A stretch of 64,000 nt of DNA from an uncultured Alphaproteobacteria bacterium (GCA_934255405.1 CAKQNT010000006.1:35278-99277), one strand, 5' to 3'. Counted from the stretch's first letter, positions 16,418 to 24,076 are shown. Translations and numbers: made by a program. The notes: a model not told the origin generated them from the sequence alone.

Positions 16418-16760
16418 CGTTATCTGGAAATATAAAGGGCGCTGGGTTCGAACTCCCTCGAGAGTTCATCTGGCTCATAAGCATTGCGTATAATCGCAAT
16501 GCTAACTCGCTGCGGTCACTCGTTTTGTAAATTCGCTTTGCGGCACTCTCGTTTGCTCGCTCATTAACAAAACTTCGCCTGTCGTTAATAATTGCTCTCT
16601 GCAGAGCAATTATTCGCCTCCAGCCTCTCAGCGCCCACCAATTTTTGGAAAGTCGGTGATTTAGTCACCGACTTTTTTTGTTATCCAGAGATAAAGGCGG
16701 CGCCGGGTTCGAACTCCCTCGGGAGTTCATCTGGCTCGTTTGCTAAAATTTATCTTTTTA
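16418..16760 (+). repeat. tRNA-Val 3'-end repeat module with partial second copy
   Basis: After the tRNA terminator comes a segment starting GTTATC, then an inverted, slightly diverged copy of the tRNA 3' half (GGGCGCTGGGTTCGAACTCC, 16438-16457). A core of about 165 bases follows, rich in small inverted repeats. Then comes a direct 20-base copy of the tRNA 3' end (16624-16643, identical to 16372-16391). A second terminator (16649-16679) follows. A second GTTATC plus inverted T-arm (16680-16740), about 263 bases after the first, then breaks off. The whole 16389-16859 interval has no credible gene. Confidence 0.75.
16649..16679 (+). terminator. Terminator inside the tRNA-Val repeat module
   Basis: AAAGTCGGTGA (16649-16659), loop TTTAG, TCACCGACTTT (16665-16675), TTTT. 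It lies just behind the duplicated tRNA 3' end, as a terminator does behind the real tRNA. Confidence 0.85.
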
Positions 16761-16859
16761 GCTACATAGAGGCTATTGTCTGTTATGGCTTTTCTTTACA
16801 AAATCTCAATATTATGATATAAAGATAGCGGTTTGAGGTTTTCTAAAGGTAAAAAAACG

Positions 16860-17864
16860 ATGGGGATGTATGATACATTCGAAAAATATTTACCGGAAAT
16901 GAAAGATGTTCTGGCTCAGTATAATTTGTATCTTCAAGAAAACAATCTAAGTAAAACGGCGGAAGAAAAATTATTTGATTATTTGGCATTGATATCCGAA
17001 GCTTATAGCTTTAATAGAGTTAAAATGATGACGGAATTTTCTATGCCGAATATTGCTAATACATTACAAAAAGATAATATTCAGTGTATGTATGGCGTTA
17101 TTTCACCTATAGCCGAAAGAATGAGATTTCATCAGATGCAAGATAAAGCAGAGTTTTCTTTACTTGTGAAAAACGAAATATATGAAGAGAAAGCCAATAT
17201 ACAAATTTCTTCGGAAAATGCGTGGACGTATAAACGATTTCCGGCGCATAATACACTGTATAAAGAGGAAAAGAATAAAATTGTTAGATTTGGGTTAAAT
17301 GTTAAGCCTAATATTGGACTGTTTAAGAAACTTGACGATTTATGTCTTAAATATGATGCTTTTGACTATAAAATTATTGATGAGCGACTTTATAACCATA
17401 GGGGCGACCCAATTGTTATATATGCTAAAAAAGAAACTCAAAAAGAAATGCAAGATGAATTAGAAAAGGTTGTTAGACCATATCGGCGCCGAGATGAATA
17501 TGATATGGTAGGATATTCAAATTTGGGAACTGGGGTTTTTGTGGCAGATGAAGTGAAAAAAGAGGATGTGCTGCAGTTAAAATATGATATCTTAACAGAA
17601 AAAGAAAAAAATGTTTTTACGCACCCGTTGGAAGATGAGTTTGAGCAGGATGATCGTGAGTATGATGTTATAAAAAATATATATTCCAATGGAAAGAAAT
17701 GTCCGACTAAATGCGCTCTTATAAACTGGCTTGGAAATTATGAGTATGATTATTCTCTTTCGAGTGCACAGTTTCAGGCAGCAAAAATAGTTGTTAATGC
17801 ATATAAGAATTTAGAAAATGGCTTAAGCAAAAATTACATAAAACAGGATATGCGCCAAAGATGA
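16860..17864 (+). CDS. Orphan protein of unknown function
   Basis: 334 residues from the ATG at 16860, which has AAAGG at good spacing. A longer frame from TTG (16833) is less likely. No signal peptide, no membrane segment, rich in Lys, Glu, Tyr and Asn, and more AT-rich than its neighbours. I do not recognise it firmly. The central part (about residues 120-220) has RFGLNV, then YKI, then RGDPIVIYAKK and GTGVFVADE. That spacing is faintly like HopA1-type effector or lanthipeptide-synthetase lyase domains; this is a weak, untested resemblance. It lies alone between two tRNA genes with repeat modules and next to a truncated repeat, which suggests it was acquired horizontally. Confidence 0.6.
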   Translation: MGMYDTFEKYLPEMKDVLAQYNLYLQENNLSKTAEEKLFDYLALISEAYSFNRVKMMTEFSMPNIANTLQKDNIQCMYGVISPIAERMRFHQMQDKAEFSLLVKNEIYEEKANIQISSENAWTYKRFPAHNTLYKEEKNKIVRFGLNVKPNIGLFKKLDDLCLKYDAFDYKIIDERLYNHRGDPIVIYAKKETQKEMQDELEKVVRPYRRRDEYDMVGYSNLGTGVFVADEVKKEDVLQLKYDILTEKEKNVFTHPLEDEFEQDDREYDVIKNIYSNGKKCPTKCALINWLGNYEYDYSLSSAQFQAAKIVVNAYKNLENGLSKNYIKQDMRQR

Positions 17865-17894
17865 CTGCATCTTTGTTCATAAAGCAACTGCAGG

Positions 17895-17930
17895 AGTTTA
17901 ATAAATGCGCGTGAGGGGAGCTCTGCGGCG
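17895..17930. repeat. Truncated copy of the tRNA-Lys-type repeat
   Basis: The 23 bases 17895-17917 (TTTAATAAATGCGCGTGAGG is the central part) are identical to 37712-37734 in the tRNA-Lys repeat array 20 kb away. Similarity continues with CTCTGCG, then stops. The rest of the unit is absent and no tRNA-Lys is nearby, so it is a displaced fragment. Confidence 0.8.
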
Positions 17931-18013
17931 TTTATTAGATGGAGTGCTATTGCTGGTGTTGAACTATGACTAAATAGAAGATGATACAAATCTGACATGT
18001 TAGAAAATAAGCA

Positions 18014-18039
18014 TAAAAAAAAGCGCCCAAAGGGCGCTT
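18014..18039 (-). terminator. Minus-strand intrinsic terminator
   Basis: On the minus strand AAGCGCCC-TTT-GGGCGCTT is followed by at least seven more T. No annotated gene ends here on that strand. Confidence 0.8.
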
Positions 18040-18317
18040 GAGGTTAAATACTAGCCAACACAAGGTCAGCGAAAATTAACTCTAATTTTTTTTCTTTATA
18101 ACGGCCTGTCTCTTATCATTTCGAATCCCACTTATATATTTTAACGGTATGCAAAATAAATTATAAGAGAGGGGGGGCCTCGAGTTTTTAACTGGTTCAT
18201 AAATCAAGTTTTATAAAACGCTAAAATACCATGTTATTAATCTGGGCTTTTGTTTTTAGTGTCCATACTTTTATGACTTCAGTTGATTAATTCATAATTT
18301 TATACTAATTGGTTTAT
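18014..18317 (-). ncRNA. Candidate small RNA of about 300 nt
   Basis: A near-consensus promoter (TTGACA-N17-TATATT, minus strand) lies about 280 bases upstream of a strong minus-strand terminator. Between them no start codon leads to more than about 19 codons, so the product would be untranslated. I see no tRNA-like ends (against tmRNA) and no recognisable RNase P or SRP motifs. A short inverted repeat TCTCTTAT/ATAAGAGA (18109-18116 and 18159-18167) could form a stem inside it. This is an inference from signals only; the identity is unknown. Confidence 0.4.
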
Positions 18318-18323
18318 GGGAAG

Positions 18324-18352
18324 AATATATATTAAATTTGATGCGCTGTCAA
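18324..18352 (-). promoter_or_regulatory. Near-consensus sigma-70 promoter on the minus strand
   Basis: Read on the minus strand: TTGACA (18352-18347), 17 bases, TATATT (18329-18324). Both boxes are closer to consensus than those of the tRNA promoters in the window. Confidence 0.6.
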
Positions 18353-18360
18353 TACAAAAA

Positions 18361-18386
18361 TGTACAAAATACAAAAATTTTGTACA
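18361..18386. promoter_or_regulatory. 10-bp inverted repeat (operator or weak terminator)
   Basis: TGTACAAAAT (18361-18370), six bases, ATTTTGTACA (18377-18386), perfectly complementary. It lies 8 bases upstream of the minus-strand -35 box, where an activator or repressor could bind. On the plus strand it is followed by TTTTTTT, so a weak AT-rich terminator is the alternative. Confidence 0.5.
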
Positions 18387-18469
18387 TTTTTTTGAGGGCG
18401 AAGCTGTTTTTACGTCGTTTGTTTATATATGATTGTGATTAATCAGGAATAATTATTTGCAAATAATAC

Positions 18470-18498
18470 TTGACGAGAAGAAAAGTTTAATATAAATA
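18470..18498 (+). promoter_or_regulatory. Sigma-70-type promoter of tRNA-Ser(TGA)
   Basis: TTGACG (18470-18475), 17 bases, TAAATA (18493-18498), 14 bases before the tRNA. Identical boxes and spacing to the tRNA-Ser(GCT) promoter. Confidence 0.75.
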
Positions 18499-18512
18499 TC
18501 ACTCTGAGCCGT

Positions 18513-18602
18513 GGAGAGGTGGCAGAGCGGTTTAATGCAGCGGTCTTGAAAACCGTCGTGGGGGCGACCCCACCCAGAGTTCGAATCTCTGCCTCTCCGC
18601 CA
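18513..18602 (+). tRNA. tRNA-Ser (anticodon TGA)
   Basis: 90 bases including CCA. Acceptor GGAGAGG/CCTCTCC, anticodon arm CGGTCTTGAAAACCG, long variable arm GTGGGGGCGACCCCAC, T-arm CAGAGTTCGAATCTCTG. Its 3' end (18584-18605) is repeated exactly at 18760-18781. Confidence 0.97.
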
Positions 18603-18608
18603 TTTGTG

Positions 18609-18633
18609 AAAGCACCCTTTGGGGTGCTTTTTT
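18609..18633 (+). terminator. Intrinsic terminator of tRNA-Ser(TGA)
   Basis: AAAGCACCC (18609-18617), loop TTTG, GGGTGCTTT (18622-18630), TTT. Confidence 0.85.
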
Positions 18634-18850
18634 GCACTATTGAGAGTGGCAGAGATTCGAACTCTGGAGGAAGAGTTCGACTACCAGCGAAAGGCAGACG
18701 TAAGTATGCCGGTTGGCGTAGCCAATGAGCGCCAGTGCAACTCAAGCGCAGCGCAATGTAATCTCTGCCTCTCCGCCATTTAGGAAAGAAACGCCCTGAA
18801 AGGGGCGTTTTTTTGTACGCGCTGAGTAGAGCAGAGTTCGAACTCTGGGA
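18634..18850 (+). repeat. tRNA-Ser 3'-end repeat module
   Basis: In order: an exact 20-base inverted copy of the tRNA T-arm (18648-18667 against 18574-18593), then the core. The core includes TTCGACTACCAGCGAAAG (18676-18693) and GCGCCAGTGCAACTCAAGCG (18729-18748). A direct 22-base copy of the tRNA 3' end (18760-18781) follows, then a second terminator (18789-18814) and another T-arm-like inverted segment (GCAGAGTTCGAACTCTGG, 18831-18848) where a further unit would start. Both core motifs occur in the tRNA-Lys repeats at 37.5-37.9 kb on the opposite strand. No gene is credible in 18603-18964. Confidence 0.8.
18789..18814 (+). terminator. Terminator inside the tRNA-Ser repeat module
   Basis: AAACGCCC (18789-18796), loop TGAAAG, GGGCGTTT (18803-18810), TTTT, directly behind the duplicated tRNA 3' end. 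Confidence 0.85.
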
Positions 18851-18964
18851 AAGAAGAAATATTGTTTCAGCTAAAATATTTTTGTAAAAATAAATGCTCT
18901 TAATTATTTCTAAAACAAAATCTGCTATCCTGCACGCAAATTGAATCTTTGAGGGAGTGAATCG

Positions 18965-20245
18965 GTGTTGCAAAAACCGCTGTTGGCTTTGTGTTTGGGG
19001 TTATCTTTAGGAGTGGCGGCGTGCTCGACTTCGGCGAATGTAACGTCTTTTGCACCGCCGGAATATCTGCAGTGGCTGGAGGGGCTTAAGGCAGAAATGC
19101 GCCAAAAAGGCATATCGCAGGCAACGCTTGATACGGTTTATGCTCAGGATTATTATCACCCCGCGCCGGAGGTGGTTAAAATTGATCGCCGGCAGGCTGA
19201 ATTTGTGTTGGCTTCTACCGACTATATTAATCGTATTGTAAATAAGCGCCGAGTTGATGAGGGGCGCAAACGTTATGCCGAGTTGAAACCTTTGCTGGCG
19301 CAGATTGAAGAAAAATATGGCGTGCAAGGTAGTTATCTGATTGCATTTTGGGGCGTAGAAACCAATTTTGGCAGTAATTTCGGCGGTTTTAATACCATTG
19401 CTGCGCTCACGAATCTCAGCTATGATACCAGACGTCCCAAGTTTTTCCGCGCGCAGCTATATGAAGCGCTCAAAATTGTTGATAACTGGAATGTTGACTA
19501 TACCCGAATGCAGGGCTCTTGGGCCGGCGCAATGGGGCATTTTCAGTTTATGCCCTCGACCTTTAATGCCTATGCCGTGGATTTTAATCAAGACGGGCAA
19601 ATAGATATTTGGCACTCTTTTGAAGATGCCGCGGCTTCTGCCGCTAATTACTTATCGTCTATTGGCTGGCGTAAAGACGAGCCATGGGGAATTGAGGTAA
19701 GTTTGCCGTGGAATTTTGATTTTTCACAAACCGGCAGAAACAAAACCAAAACTATCAAAGAATGGCGCAAGCTGGGAGTGAAAACCAAGGACAATAAAGA
19801 AATTAAGCTTAGCGGAAAACTTAGCGGCGCGGTTATTGTGCCGGAGGGTAAAAAAGGCTCGGCTTATTTGGTGCTGAATAATTTTAATAAAATTATGCAG
19901 TGGAATCGTTCGGAGAACTACGCTTTGGCAGTAGGGCAGTTGGCGGATTATATCACCTCTGACAAGCCATGGAAAGCGGCTTATCAAAATCCGGCTACCC
20001 GACTTAGAACCGATGATATAATCCTGATTCAGAGCTTTATTAACAAGCTGGGGTGGGGTAGGCTGGAAGAAGACGGACAGCTGGGCAGCCAAACTCGCGA
20101 GGCGGTAAAACAAGTGCAAAAAGCCGCCAAGCTGCCGGCGGACGGATATCCGGACTATACATTGTTGCAAAAAATCAACCGCTATAACCCCAAGATCGGC
20201 TTTGCAATTCCGGTGCCGGAAAGAAAATTACACAAGGAAAATTAA
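18965..20245 (+). CDS. Lytic murein transglycosylase, MltB family lipoprotein
   Basis: 426 residues. It would cleave peptidoglycan glycan strands to anhydro-muropeptides. The N-terminus is a lipoprotein signal with lipobox VAAC (Cys20). The catalytic domain has YLIAFWGVETNFG (about residues 122-134, catalytic Glu in VETNFG), AMGHFQFMPSTF (about 188-199) and QDGQIDIW, as in MltB/SltB. A C-terminal peptidoglycan-binding domain (about residues 345-410, QSFINKLGWGRLEEDGQLGSQT region) follows. The start is GTG at 18965 with GAGGGAG upstream; TTG at 18968 is possible. It opens a plus-strand run with rlpA and dacA, all cell-wall genes. Confidence 0.92.
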   Translation: MLQKPLLALCLGLSLGVAACSTSANVTSFAPPEYLQWLEGLKAEMRQKGISQATLDTVYAQDYYHPAPEVVKIDRRQAEFVLASTDYINRIVNKRRVDEGRKRYAELKPLLAQIEEKYGVQGSYLIAFWGVETNFGSNFGGFNTIAALTNLSYDTRRPKFFRAQLYEALKIVDNWNVDYTRMQGSWAGAMGHFQFMPSTFNAYAVDFNQDGQIDIWHSFEDAAASAANYLSSIGWRKDEPWGIEVSLPWNFDFSQTGRNKTKTIKEWRKLGVKTKDNKEIKLSGKLSGAVIVPEGKKGSAYLVLNNFNKIMQWNRSENYALAVGQLADYITSDKPWKAAYQNPATRLRTDDIILIQSFINKLGWGRLEEDGQLGSQTREAVKQVQKAAKLPADGYPDYTLLQKINRYNPKIGFAIPVPERKLHKEN

Positions 20246-20299
20246 TCCCTTTACGAAGGCTGAAAAACAGTATAACTTATCCGGTGATAAATTTGGACG

Positions 20300-21205
20300 A
20301 TGAGAGATTATATGATAACTGCAAAATTCAAGTTGCCGGCTGTTTTGCTGGCTTTTGCCGTGTTGGGGCTGAGCGCTTGCACTTATGGGCGCATCGGCGC
20401 CGGTGGTTATACTCAGGCAGAGGCCATCAGAGGGCAGGGTGGAGTATATAAGGTCGGCAATCCATACAAAATTATGGGACAATGGTATTATCCCAAGGAA
20501 GATTACAGCTATTCTGAAGTCGGCACAGCCTCTTGGTATGGTGAGGATTTCCATGCCAAAAAAACGGCAAACGGCGAGCGTTATGATATGCATGCATTGA
20601 CAGCCGCCCACCGTACGCTGCCATTGCCGAGTATTGTTAAGGTTACTAACTTGGAAAACGGTCGTTCCTTGGTGCTGCGAGTTAATGATCGCGGGCCATA
20701 CGCCAAAAACCGAATTATTGATATATCTAAGCGTGGTGCTCAGTTGCTGGGATATCAAACTCAGGGTACGGCAAAAGTTCGAGTAGAAGTTATGGAAAAA
20801 GAGAGTCGCGAGCTTAAGGCCGCCCTATTGGGGCAGGCTGTGCCGACCTCAACTTCTTCGGCAAAGGCAGCTAAAACAGTAAAAACTGCCGCAACAACAG
20901 AGGCTAAACCATTGCATCTGATTGGCGCTGAATCCAAAGCTTCAGCGCCGACTATCGTCAACAAGACTTTTCCAAAGGGTAGTTGGTTTGTGCAGGCCGG
21001 ATCTTATTCTAATGCTACAGCCGCTCGCAATTTGAGTAAACAGCTGGAGAAATATGGCTCAACCCATGTTAATCAGGCTGTTGTAAACGGGCAGAGATTT
21101 TACCGTGTCCGCATGGGACCATTTGGCTTTAAGCAAGAGGCGGAAGTTTCACTGGCCAAAGTCAAACATTTTGGTGTATATAACGCAAAAGTAATACAAG
21201 ATTAA
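20300..21205 (+). CDS. rlpA: Septal ring lytic transglycosylase RlpA-like lipoprotein
   Basis: 301 residues. The lipoprotein signal has lipobox LSAC at about residues 24-27. The double-psi beta-barrel domain is clear: GTASWYGEDFHAKKTANGE (about residues 75-93), LPLPSIVKVTNLENGRS and RVNDRGPY with the catalytic-type Asp. A low-complexity Ala/Thr/Lys linker follows, then a C-terminal SPOR domain (GSWFVQAGSYSNATAARNL, about 228-246) that binds denuded glycan at the septum. A start at Met5 (20312) is equally possible. It lies between an MltB-like gene and dacA, fitting a septal wall-remodelling cluster. Confidence 0.93.
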   Translation: MRDYMITAKFKLPAVLLAFAVLGLSACTYGRIGAGGYTQAEAIRGQGGVYKVGNPYKIMGQWYYPKEDYSYSEVGTASWYGEDFHAKKTANGERYDMHALTAAHRTLPLPSIVKVTNLENGRSLVLRVNDRGPYAKNRIIDISKRGAQLLGYQTQGTAKVRVEVMEKESRELKAALLGQAVPTSTSSAKAAKTVKTAATTEAKPLHLIGAESKASAPTIVNKTFPKGSWFVQAGSYSNATAARNLSKQLEKYGSTHVNQAVVNGQRFYRVRMGPFGFKQEAEVSLAKVKHFGVYNAKVIQD

Positions 21206-21222
21206 AAACAGAGGTAAAAGAT

Positions 21223-22374
21223 ATGTTTAGATCTAAATTGTTAATGTCTGCCGCCTTGGTTTGCGGTATGTTTTCTCAAATAGCCGCCGCCGGAGCGATT
21301 GAAACAAAGGCACGCAACCTGATATTGATGGATTATGACACCGGACAATATCTTTATACCAAAGATGCTCAAAAGATGATTCCGCCGGCCTCTATGAGTA
21401 AACTGATGACTGTATATATCTTGTTTAGCAAACTCAAAGACGGCAGTCTCTCTCTGGACGATACTTTTACCGTCAGCGAAAACGCGTGGCGGCGGGGCGG
21501 AGCGGCCAGCGGAGGCTCGACAATGTTTCTTAAGATTGGCGATAAGGTCAGAGTTGAAGATTTGCTGAAGGGAATTATTATTCAATCCGGCAACGATGCC
21601 TGCATTGTTGCGGCGGAGAATTTGGCCGGTAGTGAAGAAGACTTTGCGGTAGAAATGAACAAGATGGCGAAAAAAATCGGTTTGGAAAATTCGCATTTTG
21701 CCAATGCAACCGGTTTGCCGCATCCGGATCATCGGATGTCGGTGGAAGATTTGGCTAAATTGGCTCGTCATATAATTGCCGAATTTCCGCAATACTACCA
21801 TCTGTTTTCGCAAAAAGAATTTGTTTATCAGAATATTCGTCAAGGCAATCGCAATCCGCTGCTCTACAGTATGCCTTATGCCGATGGTCTCAAGACCGGA
21901 CATACTGATGAAGCCGGATATTGTCTGACCGCTTCGGCCAAAAAAGGCGACCGCCGTTTGATTGGTGTGTTTAGCGGGCTCAACTCCAACAAAGAACGCT
22001 CGGAGGAGGCTGATAAAATTATGAGTTGGGGTTTCCGTGAGTTTGATAACTATACCATTCTTAAAAAAGGCGCCAAAATTTATGATATGCCGGTGTGGTA
22101 CGGAACTGCTAAGACAGTGCCGATGGTGGTTTCTCAAGATGTGGTGCGCACTCTGCAAAAGAGCCGCTCCGACGAGATTAAACTGGTTGCGGTTTATGAC
22201 AAACCGGTCAAAGCTCCGGTCAAGGCCGGACAGCAGATTGGCGTGGTTAAGGCCGAGATTCCGGGGCAACCTGATTTGGAGATGCCATTGGTAGCTGCGG
22301 CAGATGTGCCGGAAGTGGGAATTTGGGGACGTATTCGCAAAAATATTTCTTATCTGTTGCTGGGAGCGGAATAA
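21223..22374 (+). CDS. dacA: D-alanyl-D-alanine carboxypeptidase (penicillin-binding protein 5/6 type)
   Basis: 383 residues with a cleavable signal peptide (about residues 1-24). The serine peptidase S11 motifs are complete: SMSK (S57-K60), SGN in IIQSGNDAC (about residue 124) and KTG in LKTGHTDEAG (about 225). The C-terminal beta domain and a terminal amphipathic helix (IWGRIRKNISYLLLG) for membrane attachment are present. It trims the fifth D-Ala from stem peptides in the periplasm. The stop codon shares a base with the tmk start. Confidence 0.95.
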   Translation: MFRSKLLMSAALVCGMFSQIAAAGAIETKARNLILMDYDTGQYLYTKDAQKMIPPASMSKLMTVYILFSKLKDGSLSLDDTFTVSENAWRRGGAASGGSTMFLKIGDKVRVEDLLKGIIIQSGNDACIVAAENLAGSEEDFAVEMNKMAKKIGLENSHFANATGLPHPDHRMSVEDLAKLARHIIAEFPQYYHLFSQKEFVYQNIRQGNRNPLLYSMPYADGLKTGHTDEAGYCLTASAKKGDRRLIGVFSGLNSNKERSEEADKIMSWGFREFDNYTILKKGAKIYDMPVWYGTAKTVPMVVSQDVVRTLQKSRSDEIKLVAVYDKPVKAPVKAGQQIGVVKAEIPGQPDLEMPLVAAADVPEVGIWGRIRKNISYLLLGAE

Positions 22375-23018
22375 TGAACGGGCGTTTTATCACTTTTGAG
22401 GGCGGAGAAGGTACCGGCAAATCTACTCAAATTAAATTGCTGGCAGAGTTTTTGCACTCTCGAGGGATAAATGCCGAAGTAACCAAAGAGCCTGGGGGAA
22501 CCCCGCTAGGACAAGAGTTGCGCCATATTTTGGTTACCGGCGATAAAGACAAAATGGATGCGGTTACCGAAGCTTTGTTGTTCTTTGCCGACCGCCACAA
22601 CCACCTTACCTCTAAGGTTTGGCCGGCTATGGGTGACGGCAAGTGGGTTTTGAGCGATAGATTTGCCGATTCTACCAAAGCTTATCAGTATTATGGGCAC
22701 AATGGTCGAGTATCGGCAGAAATGCTTGATGAGCTGTATAAAATCTCGGTTGGTGATTTTAAGCCGGATTTGACTATTATATTGGATATTGCTCCGGAAA
22801 TCGGAATCCGTCGTTCTTTGGAAAAGGCCGCCGGTGTATCTGAAAAAGAGATTCGTTTTGAGGGGATAGATATCGGTTTTCATAAGCGCCTGCGCCAGGG
22901 ATTTTTGGAAATCGCCGCTGCAGAACCGGAGCGCTGTGTGGTGCTTAATGCAGATAAGAGTATTGAAGAACTGCATTCTGATATTGTAAAGGTGGTTACT
23001 GAAAGGTTGGGGATATAG
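22374..23018 (+). CDS. tmk: Thymidylate kinase
   Basis: 214 residues from the ATG at 22374. A longer frame (from 22323) runs into dacA and is not needed. Tmk phosphorylates dTMP to dTDP. The P-loop GGEGTGKST lies at about residues 9-17, followed by REPGGTPLG-type KEPGGTPLGQ and the DRF(A)DST motif (about residues 97-103). TAATG overlap with dacA and a one-base overlap with holB indicate coupled translation. tmk-holB is a common bacterial pair. Confidence 0.96.
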   Translation: MNGRFITFEGGEGTGKSTQIKLLAEFLHSRGINAEVTKEPGGTPLGQELRHILVTGDKDKMDAVTEALLFFADRHNHLTSKVWPAMGDGKWVLSDRFADSTKAYQYYGHNGRVSAEMLDELYKISVGDFKPDLTIILDIAPEIGIRRSLEKAAGVSEKEIRFEGIDIGFHKRLRQGFLEIAAAEPERCVVLNADKSIEELHSDIVKVVTERLGI

Positions 23019-24067
23019 TGGAGCCGGAATCGACAGAGCCGCAATATAACACCTATCTTCTCGGACACGCCGACGCCGAGCAATTGTTCTTGCGCTGTTG
23101 GCAAAACAAGTCATTGCATAATTCGTGGCTGATTTCCGGTATTAAGGGCATCGGCAAGGCGACATTGGCTTTTCGGTTGGCGCGGTTTATCTTGAGTGCT
23201 GATGAGGCTAATCGGCAAAAGTACACCAGTTTAGATGTTTCTCCGGATTCCTCGGCATACAAACTGATTGCAAATAATGCGCACCCAGATTTTAAGGTTT
23301 TGCAGCGAGACTATACTGATACCGACCGCAAAAAAATTCTCAAAGCCATTAAAGACGGAGATCGTTTGAGCCCCGAAGAGCTCAAAGAGCTCAAAAAATC
23401 TGCATTTATTCGTGTAGATGATGTACGCACGGTTAATGAATTTTTATCTCGGCGTTCTTCCGGCGATGGCTGGCGCGTGGTGCTGATAGACAGCGTTGAT
23501 GATATGAACTCGGCGGCGGCTAATGCAGTGCTCAAAATCTTGGAGGAGCCGCCGTATAAGACTCTGATGTTGCTAATCAGCCACAACCCTAACAAACTGT
23601 TGCCGACTATTCGTTCCCGATGCTCTAAACTGGAATTGAAGCCGCTGCAGGATGCTGAGGTTGCCAGTCTTTTGCGCCGCTATCGTCCGAATCTTCCGGA
23701 GGCTCAGGTTAAAAAAATTACTGCGATTGCTTCAGGTAGTATCGGCAAGGCAATAAATTATGCCGATAATGATGCTGCCGGCAGGTACGATGATTTGTGC
23801 GCTTTGCTTTCTGCCGGAAGTCATTTTAAGACCGCAGATGTGCTGGATTTTTGCGCAGAAGCGGTTGCTTCTGAAGAAAGTTTTGATTTGACAGAGGAGT
23901 TGATTCTCAAGTTTTTGAGTGAGAAAGCCAAACATACCGACAAAGTTACGGAAACCGCCGATTGTTGGAGTGCCGCTATCAAGATATTTGCCGAAACCGA
24001 TAGCTTAAACCTTGATAAAAAGCAGGCGTTGATAAATATTATTGTAAATATTTGCAAAAAAATTTAA
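23018..24067 (+). CDS. holB: DNA polymerase III subunit delta'
   Basis: 349 residues starting at GTG, which shares its first base with the tmk stop. It is a subunit of the clamp loader. The AAA+ fold is visible: ISGIKGIGKATLAFRLARFI (about residues 36-55, P-loop with GIGKAT), IDSVDDMNSAAANAVLKILEEPP (split, about 157-179), and SRCSKL with the SRC sensor-1/arginine motif (about 204-209). The zinc-module cysteines of other clamp-loader subunits are absent from the N-terminal region. The position directly behind tmk supports the call. Confidence 0.92.
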   Translation: MEPESTEPQYNTYLLGHADAEQLFLRCWQNKSLHNSWLISGIKGIGKATLAFRLARFILSADEANRQKYTSLDVSPDSSAYKLIANNAHPDFKVLQRDYTDTDRKKILKAIKDGDRLSPEELKELKKSAFIRVDDVRTVNEFLSRRSSGDGWRVVLIDSVDDMNSAAANAVLKILEEPPYKTLMLLISHNPNKLLPTIRSRCSKLELKPLQDAEVASLLRRYRPNLPEAQVKKITAIASGSIGKAINYADNDAAGRYDDLCALLSAGSHFKTADVLDFCAEAVASEESFDLTEELILKFLSEKAKHTDKVTETADCWSAAIKIFAETDSLNLDKKQALINIIVNICKKI

Positions 24068-24076
24068 GAGGAAGTT

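Larger units (their letters stand above)
17865..18512. other. Non-coding interval before tRNA-Ser(TGA)
   Basis: No open frame of credible length on either strand. It contains a truncated repeat copy (17895-17930) and a minus-strand terminator (18014-18039). A minus-strand promoter (18324-18352) with a palindrome next to it would make an untranslated RNA. Beyond these, only the tRNA-Ser promoter at the right edge is evident. Confidence 0.65.

Noticed and set aside
18106..18116. 11 bases identical to the outer part of an IS50/Tn5-type end (CTGTCTCTTAT)
   Set aside because: The match stops after 11 bases, there is no proper second end, target duplication or transposase; a nearby partial inverted match is only eight bases long.
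18443..18973. 176-codon minus-strand reading frame
   Set aside because: It runs antisense through tRNA-Ser(TGA), two terminators and the repeat module, so it is a by-product of tRNA and repeat sequence.
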